From Methanococcoides methylutens MM1 (GTDB taxonomy: Archaea > Halobacteriota > Methanosarcinia > Methanosarcinales > Methanosarcinaceae), in contig NZ_CP009518.1 of assembly GCF_000970325.1 (NCBI RefSeq), positions 1,302,001 through 1,366,000 of the forward strand: a stretch of 64,000 nt of DNA. The letters run 5' to 3'. Under the pieces are notes generated by a model that did not search any database, had not been told where the DNA came from, and saw nothing but the letters and a program-made list of their open reading frames with translations. The position numbers were made by a program, and so were the translations under genes. Numbering within the stretch: position 1 is the stretch's first letter; the number at the start of each line of letters is the position of its first letter. Of this stretch, positions 36,792 through 46,521 are shown piece by piece.

Positions 36792-37274
36792 ATGGATAAG
36801 GAAGAACACAAACTGACACTTGGGTGGAGAGAATGGGTTTCATTACCGGAACTCGGGCTTCCTGCGATCAAAGCAAAAGTGGATACCGGTGCAAAGACAT
36901 CTGCAATACATGCATTCAATGTGGAGCACTACATAGAGAACGGGATTGATATGGTCCGGTTCATGGTCCATCCCATACAAAATAACAAGGAAATACAGGT
37001 AGAATGTACATCACCCTTGAAGGACCGCAGACAGGTAACAGATTCCGGCGGACACAGGGAAATGAGGTATGTCATCGAAACCGATATCGTTGTTGCATCC
37101 ATTCGTTATCCGATAGAAATTACACTTACAGACCGTGATACCATGCGTTTCAGGATGCTTCTGGGACGTCGTGCAATAGAGAATCGGGCATTTGTAGACC
37201 CTGCTGCATCCTACATGCATGGGAAGCTCGATGCACACAAGATATACAAATTAAAGACTGAGGTTGACAAATGA
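36792..37274 (+). CDS. rimB: RimB-like retropepsin-type protease
   Basis: This 160-residue protein of the ATP-dependent zinc protease/RimB family has the single-domain retropepsin-like core: [30 protein letters not shown] with the catalytic Asp-Thr-Gly, and [18 protein letters not shown]. In Pseudomonas, RimB trims poly-glutamate tails that RimK adds to ribosomal protein S6. Here it overlaps rimK by four bases (ATGA), confirming the partnership. The ATG at 36792 gives the family N-terminus; the frame is open nine codons further upstream. Confidence 0.88.
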   Translation: MDKEEHKLTLGWREWVSLPELGLPAIKAKVDTGAKTSAIHAFNVEHYIENGIDMVRFMVHPIQNNKEIQVECTSPLKDRRQVTDSGGHREMRYVIETDIVVASIRYPIEITLTDRDTMRFRMLLGRRAIENRAFVDPAASYMHGKLDAHKIYKLKTEVDK

Positions 37275-38176
37275 AGATCGCCCTATTATCAAGAAACCGT
37301 AAGCTTTACTCATCCCGGCGCCTGATCGAAGCAGCCGAAGAACGAGGGCATGAAGTTCAGGTAATAGATGTTCTAAGAGCCTATATGAACATCACATCAC
37401 ATAAGCCATCCATTCATTACAAGGGTGAGGAACTTCACGACTTTGACGCGGTTATCCCCCGTATCGGTGCATCCGTTACCTTTTATGGTACTGCTGTTCT
37501 CAGACAATTCGAAATGATGGGAGTATACCCTCTGAACGAGTCGGTCGCCATAACCCGCTCAAGAGATAAACTTCGGTCCCTGCAACTGCTTTCTCGCAAA
37601 GGTATAGGACTTCCTGTAACAGGATATGCCAGCAAGCCTGATGATATCAAGGACATGATCAAGATGGTAGGTGGTGCCCCCCTTGTTGTCAAACTTCTGG
37701 AGGGAACACAGGGAATCGGGGTAGTACTTGCCGAGACACAAAAGGCTGCAGAAAGCGTAATAGAAGGATTCATGGGTGTAAAGGCCAACATCCTTGTGCA
37801 GGAGTATATCAAGGAAGCAAGCGGAGCCGATATCCGCTGTTTCGTCATTGGTGGAAAGGTTGTCGCATCCATGAAAAGACAGGCACCGTCGGGAGAGTTC
37901 AGGTCCAATATACACAGGGGAGGTACTGCGGAGATCATCAGGATCACACCCGAAGAACGCTCGACTGCTGTACGTGCTGCAAGGATAATGGGGCTTAATG
38001 TTGCAGGTGTCGATCTTTTACGGTCCAATCATGGTCCCCTTGTAATGGAAGTTAATTCCAGCCCCGGTCTTGAAGGTATCGAAAAGGCTACAGGAAAGGA
38101 TATTGCCGGAATGATCATCGAGTATATCGAAAAGAACAGTAAGGAAGGCAAGACCAGAACACGTGGAAAGGGCTGA
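37271..38176 (+). CDS. rimK: RimK, ATP-grasp alpha-L-glutamate ligase
   Basis: This 301-residue ATP-grasp ligase is strikingly close to bacterial RimK over its full length: [96 protein letters not shown] and [15 protein letters not shown]. It is nearer to RimK than to the methanogen paralogues MptN and CofF, as far as memory of these sequences allows. Bacterial RimK adds glutamates to the C-terminus of ribosomal protein bS6, which archaea lack, so the target here must be different. Translationally coupled to rimB. Confidence 0.92.
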   Translation: MKIALLSRNRKLYSSRRLIEAAEERGHEVQVIDVLRAYMNITSHKPSIHYKGEELHDFDAVIPRIGASVTFYGTAVLRQFEMMGVYPLNESVAITRSRDKLRSLQLLSRKGIGLPVTGYASKPDDIKDMIKMVGGAPLVVKLLEGTQGIGVVLAETQKAAESVIEGFMGVKANILVQEYIKEASGADIRCFVIGGKVVASMKRQAPSGEFRSNIHRGGTAEIIRITPEERSTAVRAARIMGLNVAGVDLLRSNHGPLVMEVNSSPGLEGIEKATGKDIAGMIIEYIEKNSKEGKTRTRGKG

Positions 38177-38285
38177 TGAACATATCAGCTCATCTAAATA
38201 AAAATAAATAAAACAGAAACGATTTTATTCCGTGCCTGCATATTATGATTAACACTGTTTCATACACGGAGTGAATCACTAAATC

Positions 38286-39308
38286 ATGAATGATATCATT
38301 ATCTGGTTACTCATACTTCTTTGTCTGAGCCAATCGGCTCTGTTTTCGGGATTGACCATCGGTCTTTTTGGATTAAGCCGCTTAAGGCTTGAGATCGAAG
38401 CTGAAGCTCACAACATACATGCAATAAAGGTCCTGAAGCTTAGGAAGGACCCGCATTTGCTGCTTTCCACTCTTTTGTGGGGTAATGTGGGTGTCAACGT
38501 ACTGCTCACCCTCTTAACGGATTCAGTAATGATAGGTAGCTCTGCTTTCATATTCTCCACTGTGTTCATCACATGTTTCGGAGAGATCCTTCCGCAGGCT
38601 TATTTCACAAGGAATGCCCTGAAGATGGGAGCTTCACTGACTCCTCTTGTGAGATTCTACATAATGTTGTTGTATCCTGTCACAAAACCTTCCGCAATGG
38701 TGCTTGACAGATGGCTTGGTACGGAGAAACTTGAGTTCTTCAAGGAAACATCCCTGAGAATAATGCTACAGAAGCATATCAGGGATGATACAAGTGATAT
38801 CGACAGGCTGGAGGGGGTTGGCGCTCTCAATTTCCTCTCACTGGATGACCTCAGCATAAAGCAGGAAGGTTCCATTATAGACCAGAATTCCATAATTGAG
38901 ATCGAATCATATAACAATCGACCGATCTTCCCCGAGATAGGGACCCCAGAGTTCGAGGAACTGCTACAGACGATAGCCAAACCTGCCAAGAAATGGATAA
39001 TCGCTGTCGATGAAAACGATCATCCTGTGGTAGCAATAGATTCCACGTCGTTCATAAGGGATGCGATCTACAAAAGGCCATTCTATCCGCTAAGATATTG
39101 TCATGTCCCGATAATCGTAAAAAGCCCTAAAGAAAAAATAGGGGATGTCATCCATAAGCTGAAGGTATATCCTGTCGATTCAGAGGATGATGTCATCGAT
39201 AACGACCTCATACTTTACTGGAACGACGATGATCCAGAAAAGATAGTCATAACAGGTTCTGACATCCTTGGTCGCCTGTTCAGGGGTATCGTAAACAGGA
39301 TGCGATAA
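38286..39308 (+). CDS. DUF21/CNNM-like membrane protein with cytosolic domain
   Basis: The 340-residue protein begins with a DUF21 transmembrane domain (about residues 1-140; FSGLTIGLFGLSRLRLEIEA, LLLSTLLWGNVGVNVLLTLL and FGEILPQAYFTRNALKMG are signatures), then a cytosolic half with CBS-like segments, without an obvious CorC_HlyC tail. The family covers putative magnesium or sodium efflux (CNNM, CorB). The ATG at 38286 follows GGAGTG. It is a single gene between rimK and trmY. Ion specificity is not predictable. Confidence 0.88.
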   Translation: MNDIIIWLLILLCLSQSALFSGLTIGLFGLSRLRLEIEAEAHNIHAIKVLKLRKDPHLLLSTLLWGNVGVNVLLTLLTDSVMIGSSAFIFSTVFITCFGEILPQAYFTRNALKMGASLTPLVRFYIMLLYPVTKPSAMVLDRWLGTEKLEFFKETSLRIMLQKHIRDDTSDIDRLEGVGALNFLSLDDLSIKQEGSIIDQNSIIEIESYNNRPIFPEIGTPEFEELLQTIAKPAKKWIIAVDENDHPVVAIDSTSFIRDAIYKRPFYPLRYCHVPIIVKSPKEKIGDVIHKLKVYPVDSEDDVIDNDLILYWNDDDPEKIVITGSDILGRLFRGIVNRMR

Positions 39309-39504
39309 CAAAGACGATTGACTCATTTTATTGATGCCACATTGATGTCCTGAGTTCTGACCAAAGCAGATATGTTTTTATCCTATATCCTGTATTATGA
39401 ACCATTCCGGAATGCACATAAATAAAAAAGTATTTGTTTTATCGAATGATGCATTAAATTCAATGAAAATAGCTATCACCAACAACAAGACAGGATACTA
39501 AACA

Positions 39505-40116
39505 ATGCGAGATTTTGTGATAATTGCCCATAAAGCTGTGACAAAAGGCGACTTTTCCCTGAACGACATGCCCGGTTCAGCCGGTCGCATGGACATCCTT
39601 TGCAGATGCATCAACTCATCATTGTTCCTGTCCCATGACCTGAGAAGGGACGTTCAGGTACACCTTGTACTGCTTGGCGATCCTGATCCAGGAAAGATAG
39701 TACGTTTTGACGGCGAATACATAAGATACCTTAACCCTGATGAGAGAAGTGCGGGATCACTTATCAAGAAAGCACTCCAGAAGGAAGCAGGGGAAAGGGA
39801 GACACGCTCCACACCGGGAGTTTTCATGAGAAGGGGCGGACTTGACACTCTCCTGTCCGAGTTCAGTGAAAAAGGACGCAGGTTCATCTACCTGCACGAG
39901 AACGGGAAGGATATACGCGAGATGCCGGACCTTGGAGATGATGCGGTCTTCATCCTTGGTGACCATGTGGGCGTCACGGAAGAGGAAGAGCAGATGATAG
40001 ATGAAAAGGGTGCAGAGACAATCTCACTGGGCCCTATACCATTACATGCAGACCACTGCATAATACTGATCAACAACGAGATAGACAGGGCTATAGCAGG
40101 AAAGGTCCCACAATAA
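39505..40116 (+). CDS. trmY: TrmY, tRNA pseudouridine(54) N1-methyltransferase
   Basis: This 203-residue SPOUT-fold methyltransferase makes N1-methylpseudouridine at tRNA position 54 in archaea. The N-terminal RDFVIIAHKAVTKGDFSLNDMPG and the C-terminal knot region (FILGDHVGVTEEEE and ISLGPIPLHADHCIILINN) are diagnostic. Its substrate pseudouridine is made by Pus10, encoded 21 bases downstream, so the two genes form a functional pair on one transcript. Length is normal. Confidence 0.95.
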   Translation: MRDFVIIAHKAVTKGDFSLNDMPGSAGRMDILCRCINSSLFLSHDLRRDVQVHLVLLGDPDPGKIVRFDGEYIRYLNPDERSAGSLIKKALQKEAGERETRSTPGVFMRRGGLDTLLSEFSEKGRRFIYLHENGKDIREMPDLGDDAVFILGDHVGVTEEEEQMIDEKGAETISLGPIPLHADHCIILINNEIDRAIAGKVPQ

Positions 40117-40136
40117 AGGAACAAGGAAGTGACCAG

Positions 40137-41429
40137 GTGAACATACTCGATACTGCAAAAAGAATCGTCCAGGAAGGACCTATTTGTGACCACTGTATGG
40201 GAAGACAGTTTGCAAAGCTCTCCACCGGACTGACCAATGACCAAAGGGGACGTGCCATTAAGCTGGCACTTGCCATGGAAGGAGACCGCCTGAGAAAGGA
40301 CGAGGGCGACAAAGAGATACTGGAAGAGCTGAGCAGCTCAAGTGTCAACGCCCGCAAATCATTGAGAAAAGAAGGCGAAGATGAGAAATGCTGGGTATGC
40401 CTGGGACTTTTTGAGAAGCTTGACGATTGGGCTGAGAGGGCCGAGATCGCACTGAAGGATTATGAGTATTCCACATTCCTTGTGGGAACAAAGATGAGCG
40501 GGCTCCTGAGCGAGAATGAGGAGATCCTCTGGACCGAGTCCGAAGCAACCCATGCAGAGCAGTTCAAGTCCGAGCTTAACCGTGAAGTGGGCAAGCTCAT
40601 TGCAAAAAGGACGAACAAGGAAGTAGAGCTTGAGACACCTGACATACTTGTAACACTGGACCTTGCAAATGAGGAAGTAATTCTCCAGGTCCGCTCGGTC
40701 TATATCCTCGGAAGGTACAGGAAGTTCGTGCGAACCATCCCGCAGACACGCTGGCCATGCCGATCATGCAAAGGAAAGGGATGTGAGGCCTGCAACTTCA
40801 CAGGAAAGCAGTACCCCGAATCCGTGGATGAACTTACTAAAGCTCCTGTTATCGAGGCCCTCAAATGCAAGGACACTAAGTTCCATGGTGCAGGCCGTGA
40901 GGATATCGATGCACTTATGCTGGGCACCGGCAGGCCTTTCGTTGTAGAGGCTGTGGAACCACTGCTCAGGACATGTGATCTCAAGGAAGTTGAGAAACAG
41001 ATCAATGACCAGGCTGAGGGCAAGATCGAAGTTATTGGCCTTACCTTTACACCAAAGGGCACAATCGAGGCTTTGAAGACCTCAAAGGCGGATAAAGTTT
41101 ATAACCTTAAAGTTACATTCAAAGAGCAAATTCCAGAAGAGAAGCTCAGATCGGCAATCAATGAACTAATTGGTGCACAGATCGGCCAGAGAACACCACA
41201 GCGTGTTTCCCACAGGAGAGCGGATCTGGTACGTAAGCGAACGGTTCATGACATGAAGATTAATGAACTGACAGAAGACTATGCAATGATCGAAGTCCAT
41301 TGCGAGGGTGGTCTTTATGTCAAGGAATTAATATCCAGTGACGAGGGCAGGACAGTGCCAAGCCTTACAGGGCTTATAGGAACCCAGGCAACTGTTGCCG
41401 AGCTGGACGTTATCGGTGTCGATATATAA
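40137..41429 (+). CDS. pus10: Pus10, tRNA pseudouridine(54/55) synthase
   Basis: This 430-residue archaeal Pus10 has an N-terminal THUMP-like/zinc part with [15 protein letters not shown] and CWVCLG, and a C-terminal catalytic domain with [21 protein letters not shown], zinc-type [16 protein letters not shown] and the catalytic Asp region [20 protein letters not shown]. It forms pseudouridine at tRNA positions 54 and 55. GTG start at 40137 behind GGAAGTGA. It follows trmY and precedes L21e. Confidence 0.95.
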   Translation: MNILDTAKRIVQEGPICDHCMGRQFAKLSTGLTNDQRGRAIKLALAMEGDRLRKDEGDKEILEELSSSSVNARKSLRKEGEDEKCWVCLGLFEKLDDWAERAEIALKDYEYSTFLVGTKMSGLLSENEEILWTESEATHAEQFKSELNREVGKLIAKRTNKEVELETPDILVTLDLANEEVILQVRSVYILGRYRKFVRTIPQTRWPCRSCKGKGCEACNFTGKQYPESVDELTKAPVIEALKCKDTKFHGAGREDIDALMLGTGRPFVVEAVEPLLRTCDLKEVEKQINDQAEGKIEVIGLTFTPKGTIEALKTSKADKVYNLKVTFKEQIPEEKLRSAINELIGAQIGQRTPQRVSHRRADLVRKRTVHDMKINELTEDYAMIEVHCEGGLYVKELISSDEGRTVPSLTGLIGTQATVAELDVIGVDI

Positions 41430-41493
41430 TCGGCAAACCATCAGATTTATCAAACATAGGTCTTATCCACGACCTGAACAACGGAGGAAAATA

Positions 41494-41790
41494 ATGCCAA
41501 CATCACACGGTGAAAGAGCCTGCACAAGGTACAAATTGAAGAAGACTGTTAGGGAAAGAGGACTCTCCCCTGTAAGCAAAGCGATCCAGGAATTCGATAA
41601 CGGACAGATGGTCCACATCGACATAGATCCAAGCGTACAGAAGGGAATGCCAAACGCAAAGTTTCAGGGCAAGACCGCAAAGGTCATGGGACAGCGTGGA
41701 AGGGGTTACCTCCTTCAGGTCAGGGACGGAAACTCCATGAAGGAAGTTATCGCCCTCCCACAGCACCTTAAACCACAGAAATACAACTAA
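41494..41790 (+). CDS. rpl21e: Ribosomal protein L21e
   Basis: The 98-residue large-subunit protein, found only in archaea and eukaryotes, begins [22 protein letters not shown] and contains [20 protein letters not shown] and QGRGYLLQV-like sequence. The ATG follows a strong GGAGGAAA. It lies 64 bases after pus10 and is followed by a stable hairpin at 41800-41819. Confidence 0.97.
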   Translation: MPTSHGERACTRYKLKKTVRERGLSPVSKAIQEFDNGQMVHIDIDPSVQKGMPNAKFQGKTAKVMGQRGRGYLLQVRDGNSMKEVIALPQHLKPQKYN

Positions 41791-41799
41791 GTTAATGTT

Positions 41800-41819
41800 C
41801 CAGACTAGCAATAGTCTGG
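41800..41819 (+). terminator. Perfect 7-bp hairpin after L21e
   Basis: CCAGACT (41800-41806) pairs with AGTCTGG (41813-41819) around a six-base loop, ten bases after the L21e stop. No T-run follows, so it may be a processing or stability element as much as a terminator. A second, longer fold follows at 41831-41885. Confidence 0.45.
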
Positions 41820-41830
41820 ATACTTACTCA

Positions 41831-41885
41831 TTCAGATATCGTAAGATATAGTCGATAGTTATATCTGTATCGACATCTATCTGAA
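41831..41885. other. Nested hairpin in the L21e-RpoF spacer
   Basis: The outer arms TTCAGATA (41831-41838) and TATCTGAA (41878-41885) are perfectly complementary, and inside them GTCGATA (41851-41857) pairs with TATCGAC (41868-41874). The spacer therefore can form a long interrupted hairpin between two essential genes, about 70 bases before the RpoF start. Confidence 0.45.
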
Positions 41886-41954
41886 AGAGTGCGTCTGCTA
41901 CAACTGTGGCCCTCAAAACGGTAATCTATACTTAATTTCAAAGAGTGTATTTTA

Positions 41955-42308
41955 ATGATAGTCAAACAAGTTCAGAGTGAAGAGTTATTGACTGTTTCCG
42001 AAGTCAAGGAAATACTTAACGATATAATGGAAGAGCGCACGGAACGTGGCGAAGAACTGGGATACGAGCTACGTAAGGCCATCAACCATGCAGACATGTT
42101 CGCAAAGATCAACGCGGAAAAGTCCAGAGAACTTGTGAACAAACTTCTTGAGCTGGAGAAGATGAAACCTGAGATCGCAATCCATATTGCTGATATCGTT
42201 CCTCAGAGCAGGGATGAGCTCAGGGCCCTTTATGCAAAAGAGAGATTTACCCTGACCGAAGAAGAGCTGGATGCAATATTGAATCTGGTGCTTGAGTCAA
42301 TGGAATAA
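41955..42308 (+). CDS. rpoF: RNA polymerase subunit RpoF (Rpb4)
   Basis: The 117-residue Rpb4-like subunit, which with RpoE forms the polymerase stalk, has the archaeal pattern SEVKEILNDIMEERTER with GELGYELRKAINHAD-like sequence, then MKPEIAIHIADIVPQSRDELRALYAKERF. Position after L21e and before DUF655 and KsgA is the conserved archaeal order. A possible TATA box (CTATACTTA) lies around 41927-41935, so it may have its own promoter. Confidence 0.95.
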   Translation: MIVKQVQSEELLTVSEVKEILNDIMEERTERGEELGYELRKAINHADMFAKINAEKSRELVNKLLELEKMKPEIAIHIADIVPQSRDELRALYAKERFTLTEEELDAILNLVLESME

Positions 42309-42384
42309 TTTATATCTCATACTTACTTTTTTTTGATGGAAACAGTAAGTTTCATCATCGATGCACAACATACGGGAGGATACT

Positions 42385-42978
42385 ATGAGAAAGAGGGGAA
42401 CACCACCTGAGAAAGAGGACTACGCATGGGTTCTTGACTACCTGCCATACGGCAGCACAACGGACAAACGTCCATCATACCAGAAGAAACCCCTGGTCCA
42501 GGCTATTGGTGACAAACACTTTGTACTTATGGAACTTGTTCCAAAAGAAGGAGCAGCTCCGGAGATACAGTCCCGCGTTTACATTGGTGACGGGGATCGT
42601 GATGTTATCGACCACGTAAAGCACAGGATACACTATGCGGAACTGAGCCATGGTGCAGAGCTCGAGATCCCTCATGTGCTTGAGGAATGTGTCAGGCATC
42701 AGGAAGAGAAGTTCGTCAAGTTCTTCAACGAAGCGCATCCGATAACAACAAGGCTGCACATGCTTGAGCTGCTTCCGGGTATCGGGAAGAAGCTAATGTG
42801 GGCAATAATCGACGAGCGTAAGAAAGGCGAGTTCAAGAGCCTGAAGGACCTTCACGACCGCGTCGGAGGCGTCCATACACCTGAGAAGGTAATTGTCAAC
42901 CGCATACTTGAAGAGCTTAAGGATGACAACATCAAATACAGGCTCTTTACAGCAGCAACGCATCCGTCCAAAAAATAA
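42385..42978 (+). CDS. DUF655-family nucleic-acid-binding protein
   Basis: The 197-residue conserved archaeal protein combines an N-terminal OB-like part (EDYAWVLDYLPYGS and VLMELVPKEGA) with a helix-hairpin-helix in LELLPGIGKKLMWAIIDERK. It is always near rpoF and ksgA in archaea and is presumed to bind RNA or DNA; its function is not known. The ATG at 42385 follows GGGAGGATACT. Transcribed with ksgA 21 bases downstream. Confidence 0.93.
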   Translation: MRKRGTPPEKEDYAWVLDYLPYGSTTDKRPSYQKKPLVQAIGDKHFVLMELVPKEGAAPEIQSRVYIGDGDRDVIDHVKHRIHYAELSHGAELEIPHVLEECVRHQEEKFVKFFNEAHPITTRLHMLELLPGIGKKLMWAIIDERKKGEFKSLKDLHDRVGGVHTPEKVIVNRILEELKDDNIKYRLFTAATHPSKK

Positions 42979-42999
42979 TTTAAGACAGGTGTAATCGCC

Positions 43000-43812
43000 T
43001 TGGTAAGAAAGATCCTGCAGAAATATGGCATCCGGGGCGGGTGCCATGACCAACATTTTTTGATCGACGAACGAATTCTCGACTCCATTGCCGAAGAGGC
43101 CAATATCACCGAAGATGATGTTGTACTCGAGATCGGAGGCGGTATCGGCAATCTTACGGAAAGGCTTCTTGAAAAGGCAGGAAAGGTCATAGTCATTGAG
43201 CTCGACCCGCAACTTGTGGATGTCCTTCATGACCGGTTTCCGGACAATGAAAAACTTGAGGTCATACACAGCGATGTCCTGAAGGTCGATCTCCCGAAGT
43301 TCGACAAAGTAGTTGCAAATCTTCCATATTCCATATCCTCACCGATCACTTTCAAACTCTTTGAGCAGGACTTTGAACTGGGCATACTGATGTACCAGTA
43401 CGAGTTTGCACAGAGGATGGTAGCTAAAGCCAATACAGAGGACTACAGCAGGCTTTCTGTAAATACTCATTATTTTGCCGATGCTTCCATCATTATGAAA
43501 ATACCACCTTCCGCATTCTCCCCACCTCCAGAAGTGTGGTCCGCAGTCGTCAAGGTTGTCCCCCGTCCGGCACCATTCCACGTAGATGAACCTGAGTTCT
43601 TCCTGAACCTTGTCACAGCCGGATTCCTCCAGAGAAGAAAAAAGCTCAGGAATGCGATCATTAAAGGTAACCATTTACTGAAGGTACCGAACATCAAGCA
43701 GATAGTCGATGAACTGCCAGAGGAACTCATGAGCAAACGTGCCGAGAACCTTGAACCACAGGAACTGGCAGACATTGCGAACCACATCTGCAAAATGAAA
43801 AATGTGACGTAA
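43000..43812 (+). CDS. ksgA: KsgA/Dim1, 16S rRNA dimethyladenosine transferase
   Basis: This 270-residue enzyme dimethylates the two adjacent adenosines near the 3' end of 16S rRNA. Motifs: QHFLIDERILDSI, VVLEIGGGIGNLTERLLE, VIVIELDPQLVDVL, and NLPYSISSPITFKL (motif IV). The start is a TTG at 43000, preceded by GGTGTAAT; no in-frame ATG fits the family N-terminus. It is followed five bases on by the Mtq2-like gene, which again concerns translation. Confidence 0.95.
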   Translation: MVRKILQKYGIRGGCHDQHFLIDERILDSIAEEANITEDDVVLEIGGGIGNLTERLLEKAGKVIVIELDPQLVDVLHDRFPDNEKLEVIHSDVLKVDLPKFDKVVANLPYSISSPITFKLFEQDFELGILMYQYEFAQRMVAKANTEDYSRLSVNTHYFADASIIMKIPPSAFSPPPEVWSAVVKVVPRPAPFHVDEPEFFLNLVTAGFLQRRKKLRNAIIKGNHLLKVPNIKQIVDELPEELMSKRAENLEPQELADIANHICKMKNVT

Positions 43813-43817
43813 AGACC

Positions 43818-44414
43818 ATGGTAACGATCACCTATCGGAACGCCGATATAAACCTTGATGAACAGGTCTACGACCCTGCCGAGGATTCCTACCTTCTGGC
43901 CGATGTTGCAATCGATAATGCCAGATCGGGAATAAAAGTTCTTGAGGTAGGTGCAGGCACCGGTTTTGTTTCAGCTGTTCTCCAGAGCAATGTTGATGTT
44001 GACCTGATAGCCACTGAGATCAGCCCCCTCGCCGCCTCATGTACACGTTCCAATAACGTAGAGGTTATACGGGCAGACATGTTCAGTTGCTTCAGAACCG
44101 GAACAGCGTTCGACCTTATCCTTTTTAATCCCCCATATCTCCCCACAGCAGAAGATGAGAAAGTTCCCGGGTGGCTCAATTATGCCTTTGATGGCGGACC
44201 TGATGGCAGGGATGCAGTGAACCGTTTTATTGACGAGGTGTCGAAATATCTCAAAAGCGATGGGATGATACTTATCCTGATATCCTCACTAACAGGTATC
44301 GAACAGGTAAAGGAACGCATGGAAGACCATGGTTTTAAAGTTGAGACCTGTGGCAGTGACAGGGATTGCTTCTTTGAGGAACTGGTGGTCCTGAAAGGCA
44401 TTCTTCAACCCTGA
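43818..44414 (+). CDS. HemK2/Mtq2-like protein N5-glutamine methyltransferase
   Basis: The 198-residue methyltransferase has the PrmC/Mtq2 hallmark NPPY (FNPPYLP, near residue 98) and motif I KVLEVGAGTGFVSAVL, starting with VYDPAEDSYLLAD. Archaeal and eukaryotic members methylate the GGQ glutamine of release factor aRF1/eRF1 with Trm112. Close linkage to ksgA supports a translation role. Confidence 0.92.
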   Translation: MVTITYRNADINLDEQVYDPAEDSYLLADVAIDNARSGIKVLEVGAGTGFVSAVLQSNVDVDLIATEISPLAASCTRSNNVEVIRADMFSCFRTGTAFDLILFNPPYLPTAEDEKVPGWLNYAFDGGPDGRDAVNRFIDEVSKYLKSDGMILILISSLTGIEQVKERMEDHGFKVETCGSDRDCFFEELVVLKGILQP

Positions 44415-44601
44415 CAGTTTTGGCCTGCCATAATAAGTCAGCATATTTCAAAAAATAGGCCAGCATAGGTTTTGCACATATTTCACACAACTCTTATATA
44501 CGAGTCCTTACCATCTTTATTTAGGGAAACCGTACATAGTTCTAATTATAACCTTCATGCGAAGCGGATTCTGATATTGGAGTAAAAGGAGTGATTGAAA
44601 G
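44415..44601. promoter_or_regulatory. Promoter region of hydantoinase paralogue 2
   Basis: The 187-base gap contains TGGCCT (44421-44426) and AGGCCA (44457-44462) that could close a loose hairpin after the methyltransferase gene. A TATA-like CTTATATAC near 44493-44501 lies about 100 bases before the ATG at 44602. GGAGTGAT stands about seven bases before that ATG. Confidence 0.45.
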
Positions 44602-46521
44602 ATGCAATACAGCATGGGAATTGACGCAGGCGGAACATATACCGATGCAGTCATAATAAGGGATTCTGACGGAGAGATCATCGACTCTACTAAAGCCAGA
44701 ACGACCTATCCGGACCTTTTGATAGGAATTCAGAACGCACTTGACGGACTGGACCAGGATTACCTGAAAGATGTAAAGCTTGTCTCCGTATCCACCACAC
44801 TTTCCACTAACACCATTCTTGAAGATACAGGGTACCCGGTCGCACTTATCATGGCAGGAGACTATGTGATACCAGAAGGTCATTCCGTCAAAAATTACAT
44901 CATTGTTGAAGGTGGCCATGGGCCCAACGGGGAAGAACTAAAAAGACTGGACCTTGATACTGTCAGGGAGTTCATTCTCGAAAACAAGGACAAGGTCTCA
45001 GCATTTGCTATTTCATCCTATTTCAGTATCCGTAATCCTGAGCATGAACTTGCAATAAAGGAGCTCATCAAAGAGATGACCGGACTCCCCTCCGTTTGCG
45101 GGCATGAATTATCTCAGGACCTTGGTGCCTACAACCGCGGTATCACAGCATACCTTAACGCACAACTGATCCCTATCACAGACCATTTCATAGAGACCAT
45201 TATAGGTGAGATGGAAAGAAGGACCATAAAGGCAAGGCTACTGATGCTCAAATGTGACGGTTCTGTGGTGGGTATCGATGAAGCAAAGGAGAAACCTATC
45301 GAGTCTATCTTCTCAGGACCTGCAGCAAGTCTTGTGGGAGCAGCATATCTCAGCAAGGCTAAGACCTGCACTGTAATTGATGTAGGAGGTACCAGTACCG
45401 ACGTTTCCATGATCGAGAACGAACTGCCTGAGCTCTGTGACGAGGGTGCGATCGTAGGAGGCTGGCAGACAAAGGTCAAGGCCATCCGTATGGAAACATC
45501 TGCAATGGGCGGTGACAGCCATATCTGGATAAAGAACCAGCAACCCAACATTGGCCCCAGGCGAGTTATCCCGATCTGTGTAGCTGCAACAAAGTATCCT
45601 TCAATGATCGAAAAACTGAAGATGTCGAGGATACCCTCAAGAATGCTTCTCAGCGATAACATACAGCCGACGAAGTTCTTCATCCGATCAGGAAAAGAAC
45701 CCACTTCCGAACTCAGCCCCTCTGAGAAGGAGATCTTTGACAGGATAGGAGATGATCCGGTATCCATAAACAGCATTTTCCTTGACAAGCTCCCATCGCC
45801 TGCATTCCTGGACTCACTGATCCAGAAAAGGCTAATACAGGCCATCGGATTTACCCCAACGGATGCACTGCATGTGCTTGGTGACTATAACGAATGGAAC
45901 ACTGAAGCATCCAATACCGCTGCCACCGTCCTTAGCCGGATGACTCACCAGAGCAAGATGGAGTTCTGCCAGCAGGTAAAGAGCGAGGTTACTAAGAACA
46001 TGGTAATCTACCTCATGTCGTACCTACTGAAAAATGTCGAACCGGAAGAGATCAGAAAGGTCATTGAAGGTGATTTCCACACCAAGTTCAAGCTTGATGT
46101 CCCGGTAGTCCTTCTGGGAGGACCGGTAAGCGCCTACGTAGAAGATGTAAGGAACCTGATTGATGCGGATGTTATACTTCCGGAACACTCGGAAGTAGGT
46201 AATGCTGCAGGAGCTCTTGTAGGAAAAGGTATCAAGAGAATAGAGATACTTATCAAGAACGTCAGGAAGAAATCAAAGATCAGTAATATCGTGTTCGCAC
46301 AGGGCCAGCGTACAGTCTTCCAGACACATCCGGAAGCCCTCAAATATGCAGATAAGCTTGGACGGGAACTTGTCCTTGGTTATATGAAAGAAGCAGGACT
46401 TGATGCTGAAGATGTCCGTATAGAAGTAACCAGGAACGACATAACAATGCATGGCGACAGCCTGCCACTGGAAACAAAGCTCGTTTTCGTGGGAATTGGT
46501 ACACCAAAGAGGGAGATCTGA
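44602..46521 (+). CDS. Hydantoinase/oxoprolinase-family (ASKHA) protein, paralogue 2
   Basis: This 639-residue protein is collinear with the paralogues at 8614 and 46857. ATP-site motifs: GIDAGGTYTDAV (residues 6-17), VIDVGGTSTDVS near 260 and PVVLLGGPVSAYVEDV near 502. Shared segments such as CDGSVVGIDEA, SIFSGPAASLVGAAYLS and IRMETSAMGGDSH define this methanogen subgroup. There is no HyuB-type partner or other catabolic gene nearby. GGAGTGAT precedes the ATG by seven bases. The structured inverted repeat at 46538 follows it. Confidence 0.9.
   Translation: MQYSMGIDAGGTYTDAVIIRDSDGEIIDSTKARTTYPDLLIGIQNALDGLDQDYLKDVKLVSVSTTLSTNTILEDTGYPVALIMAGDYVIPEGHSVKNYIIVEGGHGPNGEELKRLDLDTVREFILENKDKVSAFAISSYFSIRNPEHELAIKELIKEMTGLPSVCGHELSQDLGAYNRGITAYLNAQLIPITDHFIETIIGEMERRTIKARLLMLKCDGSVVGIDEAKEKPIESIFSGPAASLVGAAYLSKAKTCTVIDVGGTSTDVSMIENELPELCDEGAIVGGWQTKVKAIRMETSAMGGDSHIWIKNQQPNIGPRRVIPICVAATKYPSMIEKLKMSRIPSRMLLSDNIQPTKFFIRSGKEPTSELSPSEKEIFDRIGDDPVSINSIFLDKLPSPAFLDSLIQKRLIQAIGFTPTDALHVLGDYNEWNTEASNTAATVLSRMTHQSKMEFCQQVKSEVTKNMVIYLMSYLLKNVEPEEIRKVIEGDFHTKFKLDVPVVLLGGPVSAYVEDVRNLIDADVILPEHSEVGNAAGALVGKGIKRIEILIKNVRKKSKISNIVFAQGQRTVFQTHPEALKYADKLGRELVLGYMKEAGLDAEDVRIEVTRNDITMHGDSLPLETKLVFVGIGTPKREI

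Noticed and set aside
37483-38028. 181-codon minus-strand frame inside rimK
   Set aside because: Antisense to a gene with clear bacterial-like RimK sequence; its product is low-complexity Ser/Pro-rich.
45129-45845. 238-codon minus-strand frame inside hydantoinase paralogue 2
   Set aside because: Antisense shadow; the same shadow appears in paralogues 1 and 3 because the sense proteins are conserved.
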